Counted from the first letter of the stretch, positions 35,350 to 45,369 are shown. The stretch is DNA of 64,000 nt from Oceanococcus sp964629015 (GCA_964629015.1 CAZVMN010000002.1:248001-312000); one strand, 5' to 3'. Notes: a model not told the origin generated them from the letters alone. Numbers and translations: made by a program.

Positions 35350-36273
35350 ATGGAGAATTTTCATGTTGTCGTCACGGGTGCCGCCAGTGGTTTGGGCTGG
35401 GGCTGCGTCCAGCGGTTCGCTGACAAGGTCCGCAAGATCACCTTGTGTGACGTCAATGTGCTGGCAGGCGAACAGCGTTTGGCCGAACTGCAAAGCACAA
35501 ACCCCGGCTTGCAAGCCGATTTCATCGCCGTTGATCTTGCCGACCCGGACAGCATCGACAATGCCGTCACTCGGCTGATCGCCAGCGGCGATGCGATTGA
35601 CCTGCTGGTCAACAACGCCGGCATCTTTCCGCCCTCGCAACGCATCGCCACCGCTCAGGGCCACGAACTGACCTTCGCCATCGCCCATCTGGGCCATTTC
35701 CGCTGGACTGCGGGCTTGTGGCCCTTGCTGGAATCCGCCCCATCAGCCGCCGTGGTCAGCGTGACCAGTCTGGTGCAGAAAAAAGCTCGCATCGATCTGG
35801 ACAACCTGAATCTGGAGCGCGACTACAAGCCCCTGCGCGCCTACCAACACGCCAAACTGGCCTGCCTGCTGTTCGCCCTGGAGCTGGACCGGAGACTGCA
35901 AGCCGGCACCAGCACGGTGCGCAGTTACGCCATGCACCCCGGCGTCTGCCGCAGTCAACTGGGCGCCAATCGGACCCGCCAGCGCGGCGATGGCCTGATC
36001 GGTTGGTTGTCGTACTGGTTCCTCGCCAAAGGCATGCAAATGTACGGGCAAACGCCCGAACAAGCCGCTGACCCTATCGAACATATCGCCCGCGGCACCT
36101 ACCCCGCGGGCAGCTTTTTGGGCCCGACCGGATTCCTGCAATACGCCGGACCGACCGGAGCCTGCCAGCCGGGCATCAGCGCCCGTGATCCCGAGCTTGC
36201 ATGCGCCCTGTGGCAACGCACGCTGGAGATGACCGGCCTGACATGGACACCCGGCGAGGAAAAACCACGATGA
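35350..36273 (+). CDS. SDR-family oxidoreductase (retinol-dehydrogenase-like)
   Basis: 307-residue NAD(P)-dependent enzyme. The cofactor motif is TGAASGLG, the NNAG motif is VNNAGIF, and the catalytic Tyr-Lys is YQHAK with Ser in the preceding VTSL. DVN after the second strand suggests NAD preference. The substrate is unknown. It ends 21 bases before the TonB receptor at 36295, so the two may be co-transcribed. Confidence 0.85.
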   Translation: MENFHVVVTGAASGLGWGCVQRFADKVRKITLCDVNVLAGEQRLAELQSTNPGLQADFIAVDLADPDSIDNAVTRLIASGDAIDLLVNNAGIFPPSQRIATAQGHELTFAIAHLGHFRWTAGLWPLLESAPSAAVVSVTSLVQKKARIDLDNLNLERDYKPLRAYQHAKLACLLFALELDRRLQAGTSTVRSYAMHPGVCRSQLGANRTRQRGDGLIGWLSYWFLAKGMQMYGQTPEQAADPIEHIARGTYPAGSFLGPTGFLQYAGPTGACQPGISARDPELACALWQRTLEMTGLTWTPGEEKPR

Positions 36274-36294
36274 CAATAATAATGGGGAGACTTC

Positions 36295-38889
36295 ATGCTG
36301 CAGGATTCAAGGAGGCTGGGCCTGTTCGCTCTGTGCGCGATATTCGCCACAGTCGCACAGGCTCAGGACGACGATCTGGGCTTTTTGTTCGACGCGCCCA
36401 CGCCGACGCCAACACCACAAGTACAAGCTAAACCCGAGCCGGACGACGCGGTCATCACGCTGCCGGCAAGCCAAGCGGCGGTCGCAGCGCCGCGCAATGC
36501 GCAGCTCGAAGAGATCATCGTTTCGGCCCAACGCAAGCTGACCTCGCTGCAGGACACGCCGATCTCGATCGAAGCCTTCGGTCCGGAAAAGCTGGAACTG
36601 CGCGGTATTGGCGGGCTGGAGGATCTGGGCGCCAACGTGCCCAGCATGGTGATCGAACCCCACCCTTTGTCCAACACCACGCTGCGTATCACCATTCGCG
36701 GCGTGGGCATTACCGACTCGCAAGTGACCCAGGACCCCGCTGTCGGCATCTACATTGACGGGGTCTATATCGCCCGTTCTGTGGGGCTGGCGCTCGATCT
36801 GGCTGACATTGAGCGCATGGAAGTGCTGCGCGGCCCGCAAGGGGTACTGTACGGCCGCAACTCCACCGGCGGCGCGGTCAATATCGTCACCCGGCGGCCC
36901 GATCCGAGCCGCTTCAGCATGAACCACAAGCTGACGTTGGGCGAGCGCAATCTGGCCAGCCTGAAAAGTTCGATCAACATTCCGCTGAACGACGATTTGG
37001 CGATCAAACTTGCGCTGATCGGGCGTCACAGTGACGGCTTTGTCGAGAACACAGGCGAAGGCGAGGACTTTGGTGATCGTGACGCCTTGGGTCTGCGCTT
37101 TGATGCCCGGTGGCAGGCCGGTGATGGTTTGGTGGTCGACTACGGCTATGACTTCACCGATTTGAGCTACGTCAATTACATGTTTCAGGGCGTCCTCTTG
37201 CCTGAAACCAATCAAGGTTTGGCCGAGTACTTCAAACCCTACGCGGTGGCCAATTCGGTCTACTCCCACCGCAGGCTGGAACAACTCGCCTCCGGCGCTC
37301 CGATGGAGGCCTCGTCAGCCAGCGTCAGTGGCCACACGCTGACTCTGACGCAGCCGTTTGATGGTTTTGAGCTGAAGTACATTGGCGCTTATCGCGAACT
37401 GGAGGACTTTCAGTATCCGGATCTGAGTGGTGGCGCGGGCGACACCGGCTACCGCATTGATCTGAACGTGTACGACAGCGCGGCCGCGCGCATGATCAAT
37501 GGCGGCGAACCCACGCCTTTGGTGATCCCCCGCACGTTTCAATCGCAGTGGTCGCACGAGCTTCAGCTCAGCGGCGCAGCGTTCGACGAGCGTCTCCAAT
37601 ACATCGCCGGGCTCTACTACTTCAACGAAAAAGGGGGCGAGGACGGCGGTCCGGTGCACCATATTCAAAGCGCCACAGTTGACCCTCAGCAAAGCGATTT
37701 TCTGCTCAGCCTGTTGCCTGCGGCATTGCGCGCGCAGCTGCAGGACAACGCCCTGCCCAAGCTGTCAGCCTACTGGGATTACCTTTATGGCATCGACAAC
37801 AGCGCCTATGCCGCGTACGGACAGCTCAGCTACCGCCCGGATTGGTTCGACAAGCGCCTGAATCTGACAGTCGGACTGCGCGCCTCGCGTGACCAGCGCC
37901 ATGCGAGCAAGGACTTCATCCAGCGCCAATACATTGAGGTACGCCTGGCCGACACCAGTCTCGCGGCCGTGCCCGTTCCAGGTCAGGTCTTCGGTGCGGC
38001 GGATGATTTTGTCGATGTCCGCGCACAGAGCGATTACGACGATGTCTCGCCGTCGGCCAATGTTCAGTTCGACGTCAGCGACCACGCCACCGCTTACCTG
38101 TCCTATGCCACAGCCTACAAAAGCGGCGGTTTCAACCTGCGCGACCCGCAAGTCTCCGGTGACGCCGGCGCAGCTTCGGATGGCACAAACTACGGTTTCG
38201 GTTTCGTCGAAGGTTTTCGTCCTGAACGCGTGCAGTCCTGGGAACTCGGACTCAAAAGCGAATGGTTACAACGCCGATTGCGGGTCAATGGCGCGCTGTT
38301 CTACAGCGACTACACCGATATGCAAACCAACTTCAGTATTTCCGGCACCATCGGCGACACCAAAGCCCGCAATGCGGGCAAAGCGCGCATGCAAGGATTG
38401 GAACTGGAAGGTGCGTTCGTCATCAGCGCGGGCCTGATTCTGGGTTATCAATATGCCTATCTGGATGCCGTGGTTGAGGAAGTGATCGACGTCAACGGCG
38501 ACAACGTGGCCCATCTGTATCCCTTCATTTCCGCCCCACCCCATTCCGGCGGTCTGTCCTTGGACTGGACCATGCTGCAAAGCGCTTGGGGGCAACTGCG
38601 CGGTTATCTGCACTGGAACTATCTGGGTGACCGCACCGGCTTCGTGATCACCGAAGAACGCCGCGGGCTGACCGCCATCGACGGCTACGGACTGCTTGGC
38701 GCCCGCCTGATGCTGAGCAACCTGCGCCTGGGCAACCGCGGCACATTGGATATCGCGCTGTGGGGCAAGAACCTGCTTGACGAGGAATACGAGCTCACCG
38801 CCATCGACAACCTCCCACAAACCGACCGGGGCGTGATCTGGGGCGATCCCCGCACGATCGGGCTGGATCTGATCTATCGATTTGATTGA
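36295..38889 (+). CDS. TonB-dependent receptor with N-terminal extension
   Basis: Outer-membrane receptor of 864 residues. The signal ends near VAQAQ, then a low-complexity Pro/Thr linker (residues about 35-65), then the plug: LEEIIVSAQRKLTSLQDTPI (TonB box area), RITIRGVGITDSQVTQDPAV and RMEVLRGPQGVLYGRNSTGG. The barrel ends in the usual terminal aromatic (LDLIYRFD). The Sphingomonad/Caulobacter-type plug sequence points to organic ligands as often as iron. A GGGGAG ribosome site precedes the ATG. No Fur box lies upstream. Confidence 0.93.
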   Translation: MLQDSRRLGLFALCAIFATVAQAQDDDLGFLFDAPTPTPTPQVQAKPEPDDAVITLPASQAAVAAPRNAQLEEIIVSAQRKLTSLQDTPISIEAFGPEKLELRGIGGLEDLGANVPSMVIEPHPLSNTTLRITIRGVGITDSQVTQDPAVGIYIDGVYIARSVGLALDLADIERMEVLRGPQGVLYGRNSTGGAVNIVTRRPDPSRFSMNHKLTLGERNLASLKSSINIPLNDDLAIKLALIGRHSDGFVENTGEGEDFGDRDALGLRFDARWQAGDGLVVDYGYDFTDLSYVNYMFQGVLLPETNQGLAEYFKPYAVANSVYSHRRLEQLASGAPMEASSASVSGHTLTLTQPFDGFELKYIGAYRELEDFQYPDLSGGAGDTGYRIDLNVYDSAAARMINGGEPTPLVIPRTFQSQWSHELQLSGAAFDERLQYIAGLYYFNEKGGEDGGPVHHIQSATVDPQQSDFLLSLLPAALRAQLQDNALPKLSAYWDYLYGIDNSAYAAYGQLSYRPDWFDKRLNLTVGLRASRDQRHASKDFIQRQYIEVRLADTSLAAVPVPGQVFGAADDFVDVRAQSDYDDVSPSANVQFDVSDHATAYLSYATAYKSGGFNLRDPQVSGDAGAASDGTNYGFGFVEGFRPERVQSWELGLKSEWLQRRLRVNGALFYSDYTDMQTNFSISGTIGDTKARNAGKARMQGLELEGAFVISAGLILGYQYAYLDAVVEEVIDVNGDNVAHLYPFISAPPHSGGLSLDWTMLQSAWGQLRGYLHWNYLGDRTGFVITEERRGLTAIDGYGLLGARLMLSNLRLGNRGTLDIALWGKNLLDEEYELTAIDNLPQTDRGVIWGDPRTIGLDLIYRFD

Positions 38890-38923
38890 ATGCCGTGCGA
38901 CGCCCTAGCGCTTTCATAATTTA

Positions 38924-38940
38924 ATGATAATCATTATCAT
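38924..38940. promoter_or_regulatory. Fur box upstream of ferredoxin reductase gene
   Basis: ATGATAATCATTATCAT, a near-perfect palindrome matching the core of the Fur consensus (GATAATCATTATC). It lies 33 bases before the fpr start. Confidence 0.88.
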
Positions 38941-38972
38941 GTAATTCTCGCTTCATCCTCAATGAGACCCGC

Positions 38973-39752
38973 ATGGTTGCGATTGCCCACGAAGAAGTGC
39001 TGCAGGTTCACCACTGGAACGACAATCTGTTCAGCTTCCGCACCACCCGCGATGCCTCATTGCGTTTTCGCAATGGTCAATTCGTGATGGTTGGGCTGGA
39101 AACCGAAACACGTCCGATCTTGCGCGCTTACAGCATCGCCAGCGCCAATCATGAAGAGCATCTGGAGTTCTTCAGCATCAAGGTGCCCAACGGCCCGCTG
39201 ACATCGAAACTGCAACACCTCAAAGTGGGTGACAAGGTCCTGATCAGTCGCAAACCCACCGGCACCCTGCTGCTGGATGACCTGAACCCCGGCAAACATC
39301 TGTGGCTGCTCGCCACCGGCACCGGCCTGGCGCCGTTCCTGAGCCTGATCAAAGATCCGGAGGCTTACGAGCGTTTCGACAAGATCATTTTGGTCCACGG
39401 CGTGCGCCGCATCCGCGATCTGAGTTATCGCCAGATGATCGAAAGCGAGCTGCCACAGCACGAATACCTGGGCGAGATGATTCGCGACCAGTTGATCTAC
39501 CTGCCCACAGTGACGCGCGAGCCTTTCACCACACAGGGCCGCATCACGGCCTTGATGACCAGCGGCGCATTAACCTCATCGATCGGCCTGCCACCACTGA
39601 ATCCACGCGATGATCGCTTCATGCTCTGCGGCAGCCCGGCCATGCTGGATGAACTCAGCGTGCTGCTGGATGAACGCGGTTTTGTCGTCTCGCCGGGCAT
39701 CGGAGAACCGGGGGACTACGTCATCGAGCGCGCCTTTGCCGAACGCGGCTGA
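38973..39752 (+). CDS. fpr: Ferredoxin/flavodoxin-NADP+ reductase
   Basis: 259-residue FAD enzyme of the bacterial Fpr type. The FAD motif is RAYSIAS, the NADPH motif GTGLAPFLS, and the C-terminal ERAFAERG is that of Fpr proteins. It moves electrons between NADPH and ferredoxin or flavodoxin and supports Fe-S and oxidative-stress roles. A Fur box directly upstream indicates iron control. A small membrane protein gene follows by 5 bases. Confidence 0.94.
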   Translation: MVAIAHEEVLQVHHWNDNLFSFRTTRDASLRFRNGQFVMVGLETETRPILRAYSIASANHEEHLEFFSIKVPNGPLTSKLQHLKVGDKVLISRKPTGTLLLDDLNPGKHLWLLATGTGLAPFLSLIKDPEAYERFDKIILVHGVRRIRDLSYRQMIESELPQHEYLGEMIRDQLIYLPTVTREPFTTQGRITALMTSGALTSSIGLPPLNPRDDRFMLCGSPAMLDELSVLLDERGFVVSPGIGEPGDYVIERAFAERG

Positions 39753-39756
39753 GCCC

Positions 39757-39957
39757 ATGCGGCCGGACGCGTCTCAGAAAAAACCCAATCCCTTGACCGA
39801 TTCGCGTGGGTCCAGGCTGGGCAAGATTGCGCTTGCCGCCGGCTTCTGGTTTTTCCTGATCAAAGGCCTGGTCTGGCTGGCCCTGTTCGGCGCTGCCCTG
39901 TTTCTCGGCGTGGAGGTAGTCCAAGCCTCAACCCCATCATTGAGCCCGGCTCAATAG
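39757..39957 (+). CDS. Small single-pass membrane protein
   Basis: 66-residue protein with a basic N-terminus (SRLGK) and one hydrophobic segment (FFLIKGLVWLALFGAALFLG). It begins 4 bases after the fpr stop, so it is probably in the same transcript. Its end overlaps the convergent beta-lactamase-fold gene by 7 bases. I do not recognise a family. Confidence 0.5.
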   Translation: MRPDASQKKPNPLTDSRGSRLGKIALAAGFWFFLIKGLVWLALFGAALFLGVEVVQASTPSLSPAQ

Positions 39958-41306
39958 GCCAAACACGCCCTTTTCGTCTGATGGCGAGCGCCTCCACGAA
40001 CACGGCAGCCTGCCTTCGCCGGGGCCGTTTCAAAGTGCTCGGCCACCGCTCGCAGATAGGCGTAGGCACTTTTGTCCTTGGAGGTTGAGAACATGGCGAC
40101 AACCACATCGCGACTTGGCGACACATACAAGGCCTGACCGTCAAAACCGGACTTGTACAAATCCCCATCGGCAAACAGGGCGTCCCATTGCGCCAGCGCC
40201 GTGACGGGGCGCGCACCCAAGCGTTGTTCGGCAAAGTCAGCAGCCTGGTCGGCGGCACTGTAATGTGCGGTTTTTTGCGTATCGCCGATCCGCGCGAGCA
40301 CCCGTTGCGGGACGACGTCTGGCTTGTAACCACTGGGCGTAAAGAGCTCGCCAAAACGGGCAAGGTCGCGCAAACGCGAAGCAAACATGCCGTGAGCGAT
40401 GGCGCGACCATCCGGCGCCAGTCCCATGATCGCATCACCCTCCGCGCCGATATGCGTCCAGATCCGTTGTGACACCACATCCGCATAGCGTTGACCGGTG
40501 ATGCGTTCAATCAGCATCCCCAGCACATTGGTGTTAGCCGAGGAATACTCGTAAAGCGTGCCCGGCTCACGTACCGCGCGTATACGCTGTAAAGCCTCGT
40601 CATGCCCAACTGCTGGCTTGTGCCCTGCTGGTGTGAGCACACCCTCGGCGTAGATCAAGCCTCCAATACCGGATTCACGATCCATATAGCCGGCCACCGA
40701 ATCCAGGGCATCCACCCCGCTGGCCATGTTGAGCACGTCGTCGACACGCACACCGTCCCAGCCGCTGCCGGCAAGTTCCGGCAGGTAGATGGCGATGTTC
40801 TGCTCGCGATCAACGTGCCCTTCATCGATCAGCAATTCGGTCAGCAAACCGGCGAACACCTTGGCCACCGACCACCACAGGTGAGCATCCTCGGGACGCA
40901 TGCCAGGGTAGCGTTCATACACCACCGCGCCGTGATGCAACACGATAAAGCCCTGCACCCGGGTTTGTGAATGCGCCAGCATTTCATTCAGGCTCAAATC
41001 ACCCAGTGCCGTGGTGACCCGCAACTCCCCCAACGATGCGCTAGGAGCTGACTTCAGAACCCGCACCGCACCCTGTCGGGTGACCAGCTGGTGGGGAAAG
41101 AACTGCGCCATATTGAGGTACGCGTAAAGCGCATGATCCGCGGCCGCCGCGATGTCGCCCGGCTGAAAATTTTGCACCGTAGCCATGGCTTGGTCGGCCT
41201 TGAAGCCGTGTTGTGCGACATCGACCGGCAGCGGCGGTGCTGCTGCCATCGCCATACTGCTGGCGAGCAGCATCACGCCGCCAAGTGGTTGGCGAAAGAT
41301 GTTCAT
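39951..41306 (-). CDS. Beta-lactamase-fold serine hydrolase
   Basis: Exported serine hydrolase of 451 residues related to class C beta-lactamases and esterases. The signal ends near MAMAAAP. The SxxK motif is SVAK (Ser146, Lys149) and the Tyr motif YSS lies near residue 253, after LYE. The family includes esterases and peptidases, and true beta-lactamase activity is not implied. It is the last gene of the hydrolase/TonB operon and overlaps the receptor stop by 4 bases. Confidence 0.87.
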   Translation of the reverse strand: MNIFRQPLGGVMLLASSMAMAAAPPLPVDVAQHGFKADQAMATVQNFQPGDIAAAADHALYAYLNMAQFFPHQLVTRQGAVRVLKSAPSASLGELRVTTALGDLSLNEMLAHSQTRVQGFIVLHHGAVVYERYPGMRPEDAHLWWSVAKVFAGLLTELLIDEGHVDREQNIAIYLPELAGSGWDGVRVDDVLNMASGVDALDSVAGYMDRESGIGGLIYAEGVLTPAGHKPAVGHDEALQRIRAVREPGTLYEYSSANTNVLGMLIERITGQRYADVVSQRIWTHIGAEGDAIMGLAPDGRAIAHGMFASRLRDLARFGELFTPSGYKPDVVPQRVLARIGDTQKTAHYSAADQAADFAEQRLGARPVTALAQWDALFADGDLYKSGFDGQALYVSPSRDVVVAMFSTSKDKSAYAYLRAVAEHFETAPAKAGCRVRGGARHQTKRACLAY

Positions 41307-43807
41307 TCAAACTCCAGACTGAAACGCGCGGTGATGGTGCGCGGCGCATTGAGAATATAGAAGTCGTTGCCCACCGCCGCACGAATCACGCTGACCGGCG
41401 TGGTTTCATCGGTGAGGTTGAGCACATTGAGCGCCAGGGTCGGCTGCCCCGGCCAGCTCGGCACGCTGAAATTCAGGCCAACGTTGTAGGTGCCGTAATC
41501 ATTGACAATGTCGTCGTTGGCGATGTCGTTATAGCTCTTGCCAACATAGGCATAACCCAGCAAGCCGGAGACATTGACCTTCCAGTTGGGCGAGCCAAAG
41601 AAGGCCAGATTGGCGCTGTATTGATATTCTGCCGATCCGGGCAGCGGTTTGCCTGCGGGAATTTCATCGCGCCCGGCCATGAAATCTTCGGTGGTGCGTG
41701 CGTCCACCGTGCCGCCGGCCAGCGACAGAATCACGCCGGGAATCGGTGTCAACCAACGCATATTGGCTTCAAAACCATCACTCCGTGCGCTTCCCACATT
41801 GTCGTAGTAATTGATCTGGGTCGCGTTCTTGAGCACCACAAGCGCATCGGAGTAATCGATGTGGAAGGCGGTGACATCAAACTCCAGTTGATTGTCGAAC
41901 CAACGCGTACGAAGACCCAACTCGTAATTCCAGATGGTGTCCGACTTGTAGGTTGCCGGCACGTTTTGCAGTTCGTCTTCCGGAATGTTCTGAATACCAC
42001 CGAAGCGGAAACCCCGATTCGCCAGGGCGTATAAGGAATGCTCGTCGGTAAATCGGTAGGTCAAAGCGAACTTGGGGTTGATACCCTGCTCGGTGATCGT
42101 AGTGGTGAAGTCAGCCGGCGACATGCCGTTGTTGACCAGTCGAGCGCCCACGCCCTGCCCGACAAACCCACCGGCCACACTGGTGCGGTACAAACGCGCG
42201 CCCAAAGACACCTCCAAGGGCTGCCAGGGATACCAAGTCAAATCAAAGAAAAAAGCCTTTTCCTCAGCCTTGGCATCCGTCTGAGCACACAGCACGGCGA
42301 GTTCACATTCCAAATCCGCGGCCCCCGGCACCAGAGTTTCCAGCGTATCGCTCAGCAGATTTCCCAGACCCAAGGCATCGGCCAGACCGATCACCCCGTC
42401 AAGCACGCCTTCGGTCAAAGCACCGGTCTGGTTCAGGCCTTCCAGATTGAGCTTGAGAAAATAGCTGATCGGCGACGTCAGGTAGTACACACCTGCCAGC
42501 CATTCAAAACTGCCACTGCCGTTGGATTGCAGGCGCAGTTCCTGCTGGAACGAGCTCGACTCTTGGTCGGTCTCAAAGGGTATCGCCGCAAGGTCAGGTG
42601 TGCCGGGCAGCGGTGTGCCAAGTAACCCGCCGTAGGAATCGATGATGTTGAAGCGCTCTTTCTCCGTCCGCGAGCTGGATGAGACTAAACGCAGGGCATC
42701 CCAGTCGTACTGCACCTCAAGATTGTACAAACCAAAACGATGCCGATTCGGCCAAGGGATGAGCGCCCCGTTGGTCGCGCGCGGGCCGTTCGGATTGTCG
42801 GAGATGATCAGCCCATTGTCGGCCGCGTAATCTTGGTCCAGGTAAGTGAACTTCACTTGCAGATTGTCATCCGGCTGCCACAGCGCAGCCGCACGAACCT
42901 GATCCCCCTTGCCCCGATCAACATCCTTGGCAGCCTGTTCGGGACGCAAATCGTCAATTACGCCCGGGTATTCCCGCCGAATGTAAGCCAACCGCACGCC
43001 CAGATTTCCATCCTGACCCAGGACCGGTGCGTTCACGACCAAACCCTGAGCAAAGGCTTGCGATCCTTCCTCAGGGGCAATGTACTGAGCGAAATATCGC
43101 GTTTCCCAGCGATCCGGCATCGGATCGTTAAGGCGATAGCGCAAAACGCCCGACAACGCGGCGCCCCCGAACAAGGTCCCTTGTGGTCCTTTGAGCACTT
43201 CCACCGCGGCCAGATCAAAAGCTGACAAATCGGGCGTAATGCTCGCCGCATAGGGCTCGTTCAACGCTGTATCGCCAATGAACACACCGACCGGATAAGG
43301 CACCGTGCTGGTTGGCGAAGAGCTGGTTGAGACCCCGCGTATGACTATGCGTTGATCTCCAGGCCGGGCCGAATTGCCCGTCACACCTGGGGTTTTCTCC
43401 AGCACGTCGTTGATGCTGAGAATACCCTGCGCCTCCAGCGCATCGCCATCGATCGCGGAAATGGAAATCGGGATGTCGCGCAAAGCCTTCTCACGCTTGG
43501 TCGCTGTCACCACGATTTCTTCGAGCACCGTATGAGAACCCCGCGCCGGCGCAGCTCTGGGCGGCTCCTCGGCCTCAAGGACAATCACATCCGATGATGC
43601 GTCCGAGTCACTTTGCGCATCCGAAGCGGGCTGTGTCGCGCTATCGTTCGGTGCATCCGCAGCGTTCGTTTCAGCGCTGGACTCGGTGGTTGACGGTTCA
43701 GGCGCAGCAAACAAGGCGTCCAGGTCATCGTCGGCCTGAACCAGGCCTGCCGCCCCCATCAAAGTCATCCCCCACAGCGCCGCAACCGGCTTGTGAATCC
43801 GTTTCAT
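41303..43807 (-). CDS. TonB-dependent receptor in hydrolase operon
   Basis: Outer-membrane receptor of about 834 residues. The signal is followed by an acidic/Ala-rich linker to about residue 95, then LEEIVVTATKREKALRDIPI, RIVIRGVSTSSSPTSTVPYP and VLKGPQGTLFGGAALSG, as in TonB-dependent plugs. The C-terminus ends in a barrel-type aromatic (ARFSLEFE). Its plug resembles receptors for organic compounds more than siderophores. ATG 43807 was chosen because the signal peptide begins there; the frame extends to 43945 without support. It sits between the M28 and beta-lactamase-fold genes. Confidence 0.93.
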   Translation of the reverse strand: MKRIHKPVAALWGMTLMGAAGLVQADDDLDALFAAPEPSTTESSAETNAADAPNDSATQPASDAQSDSDASSDVIVLEAEEPPRAAPARGSHTVLEEIVVTATKREKALRDIPISISAIDGDALEAQGILSINDVLEKTPGVTGNSARPGDQRIVIRGVSTSSSPTSTVPYPVGVFIGDTALNEPYAASITPDLSAFDLAAVEVLKGPQGTLFGGAALSGVLRYRLNDPMPDRWETRYFAQYIAPEEGSQAFAQGLVVNAPVLGQDGNLGVRLAYIRREYPGVIDDLRPEQAAKDVDRGKGDQVRAAALWQPDDNLQVKFTYLDQDYAADNGLIISDNPNGPRATNGALIPWPNRHRFGLYNLEVQYDWDALRLVSSSSRTEKERFNIIDSYGGLLGTPLPGTPDLAAIPFETDQESSSFQQELRLQSNGSGSFEWLAGVYYLTSPISYFLKLNLEGLNQTGALTEGVLDGVIGLADALGLGNLLSDTLETLVPGAADLECELAVLCAQTDAKAEEKAFFFDLTWYPWQPLEVSLGARLYRTSVAGGFVGQGVGARLVNNGMSPADFTTTITEQGINPKFALTYRFTDEHSLYALANRGFRFGGIQNIPEDELQNVPATYKSDTIWNYELGLRTRWFDNQLEFDVTAFHIDYSDALVVLKNATQINYYDNVGSARSDGFEANMRWLTPIPGVILSLAGGTVDARTTEDFMAGRDEIPAGKPLPGSAEYQYSANLAFFGSPNWKVNVSGLLGYAYVGKSYNDIANDDIVNDYGTYNVGLNFSVPSWPGQPTLALNVLNLTDETTPVSVIRAAVGNDFYILNAPRTITARFSLEFE

Positions 43808-43856
43808 TGTTGTCTCTCCGTCTGCAAGTCCATTTGCAGCAGTCATGATGTGTTTT

Positions 43857-45368
43857 TTATGAGCCGGTGACGCAGGCGCGCAGCGGCTGTTGGCGTGGCG
43901 GCTGATACTCACTCGCCCGCAAGTCGGCAGAAGAGGTATCGGCAAGCCCGTTGACCATGTCGATCACGGCTGCCGTAATCGGCTGCAAGGACTCTTCATG
44001 CACCATGTTCAGTCGGTCCGCTGGATCAAACAGATACATGGGCGCGGCGAGCAAACTGATCACCGGCGTGGTCAGAAAGAACACCGATGCGTCCGTCGGG
44101 GGGCGCTTCGCCTGCGGTTTGGGCCAGCCGTAAGGTGGCATCAGCAAAGACCGACCGAGTTGGTGGCGGCAGATGGCCTCGCTGGCAACCTGCTCCAACT
44201 TGGGCATATGACTGGTGAACCACCAGCGCACCTCCGGTTTGTCCGTCGGCTGCAGGCGACCATCGACGACACGTGCTTCGCGCGCGGCATGTTCAAGATG
44301 GATTACCGCCACGGTGCTCTCACGCAAACGTTGGGCGTAGTTTTCCGCGGTGTATTTCAAGCCAGCACCGCGTGACATATGCCCGCCTTGCAGCAGGAAC
44401 ATCATGTTGTGCGGGCGTTGCTCTTGTGGCACTTGTACCCAGTACTGGGCTTGGGCCATCACCAGCGCAACGCCGCTGGCGTCCTCAACCGCCGAATTCC
44501 AGGGACCATCATGATGCGTTCCAATGATGATCCATTCGTCGGAGCGGCCCGGCAACACGCCAACAACATTGTGCGAAACCGCCGTGGTCACTTGGCGATG
44601 CACATTGATCCGCGCGTTGACCGGTCCTTGCGCCATCAGCGACAGCAAGCGTTCACCATTGGCCTGGCTCAGGTATAACCCGGGCATACCACGGACCTTG
44701 GCGTCATACGGAACAAAGTAGCGATCTTCCTGCCAGGGAAAATCGAGGATGCCGATCCACGCTTTGGCCCCCGCAGCCATCGCTGGCTCGAGAACATGCT
44801 GGAATCGCGGACCCATTGGCACCGTTTGCTGCAAAGTCTCGAAGTCACCATCGGGATCGAAATGCCAGCGCGCCACGTCATCACGCATGTGCGCCTGATC
44901 GAATTGCATCAGCTGATAAGACTCGACCGCGATACTGCCCGGCTCAACAGGCACATCCGCCGAGGTCAGTTTGAGTTCGCCAGTCAGATCCACAGCATTG
45001 CCCGACAGCGGCACCGGCCAAGCCGATAGCATCACCGTACGATCACGCTGCGCTTGCGGCCAGACCGCCAATGACCAGCTCTTGGGTTCCCAGCGCACCA
45101 CCTCAAAGGGTTCCAGGCGCACATCCTGCAAACCAAACGCCTCAAACTGATCACGCCCCCAGGACTCCATCCACTCATCCGCTGCATAACCGGGCAGACG
45201 TATACCCTGGTTTTCGATGGTCGATATCCACTCCATCATGGTCGCTTGATCAACCGCCTGAGCCGGGCTTTGAGCCTCAGCAACAAAAGGCGCCGGCAGC
45301 AAAACGGTGCACCCCAAAAGGCGCAGCGCAAGGCGAATCCCCCGATGCTTTGCAATGCAAGCCTTCAT
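43857..45368 (-). CDS. M28-family peptidase-like protein, catalytic site altered
   Basis: Exported protein of about 503 residues; the signal ends near FVAEAQ. The aminopeptidase core shows first zinc-site residues in IGTHHDGPWNSAVEDASG. The usual catalytic EE (in EExGLxGS) is replaced by the QGGHMSRGAG segment, so peptide hydrolysis is doubtful or uses different residues. Residues LEHAAREARVVDG may supply another ligand. It is the third gene of the operon, starting 1 base after the esterase stop. ATG 45368 was preferred over 45422. Confidence 0.72.
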   Translation of the reverse strand: MKACIAKHRGIRLALRLLGCTVLLPAPFVAEAQSPAQAVDQATMMEWISTIENQGIRLPGYAADEWMESWGRDQFEAFGLQDVRLEPFEVVRWEPKSWSLAVWPQAQRDRTVMLSAWPVPLSGNAVDLTGELKLTSADVPVEPGSIAVESYQLMQFDQAHMRDDVARWHFDPDGDFETLQQTVPMGPRFQHVLEPAMAAGAKAWIGILDFPWQEDRYFVPYDAKVRGMPGLYLSQANGERLLSLMAQGPVNARINVHRQVTTAVSHNVVGVLPGRSDEWIIIGTHHDGPWNSAVEDASGVALVMAQAQYWVQVPQEQRPHNMMFLLQGGHMSRGAGLKYTAENYAQRLRESTVAVIHLEHAAREARVVDGRLQPTDKPEVRWWFTSHMPKLEQVASEAICRHQLGRSLLMPPYGWPKPQAKRPPTDASVFFLTTPVISLLAAPMYLFDPADRLNMVHEESLQPITAAVIDMVNGLADTSSADLRASEYQPPRQQPLRACVTGS

Positions 45369-45369
45369 A

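Noticed and set aside
39951..41306. True antibiotic beta-lactamase
   Set aside because: The SxxK and Tyr motifs occur in many esterases of this fold, and the operon context (hydrolases and TonB receptor) points to substrate breakdown instead.
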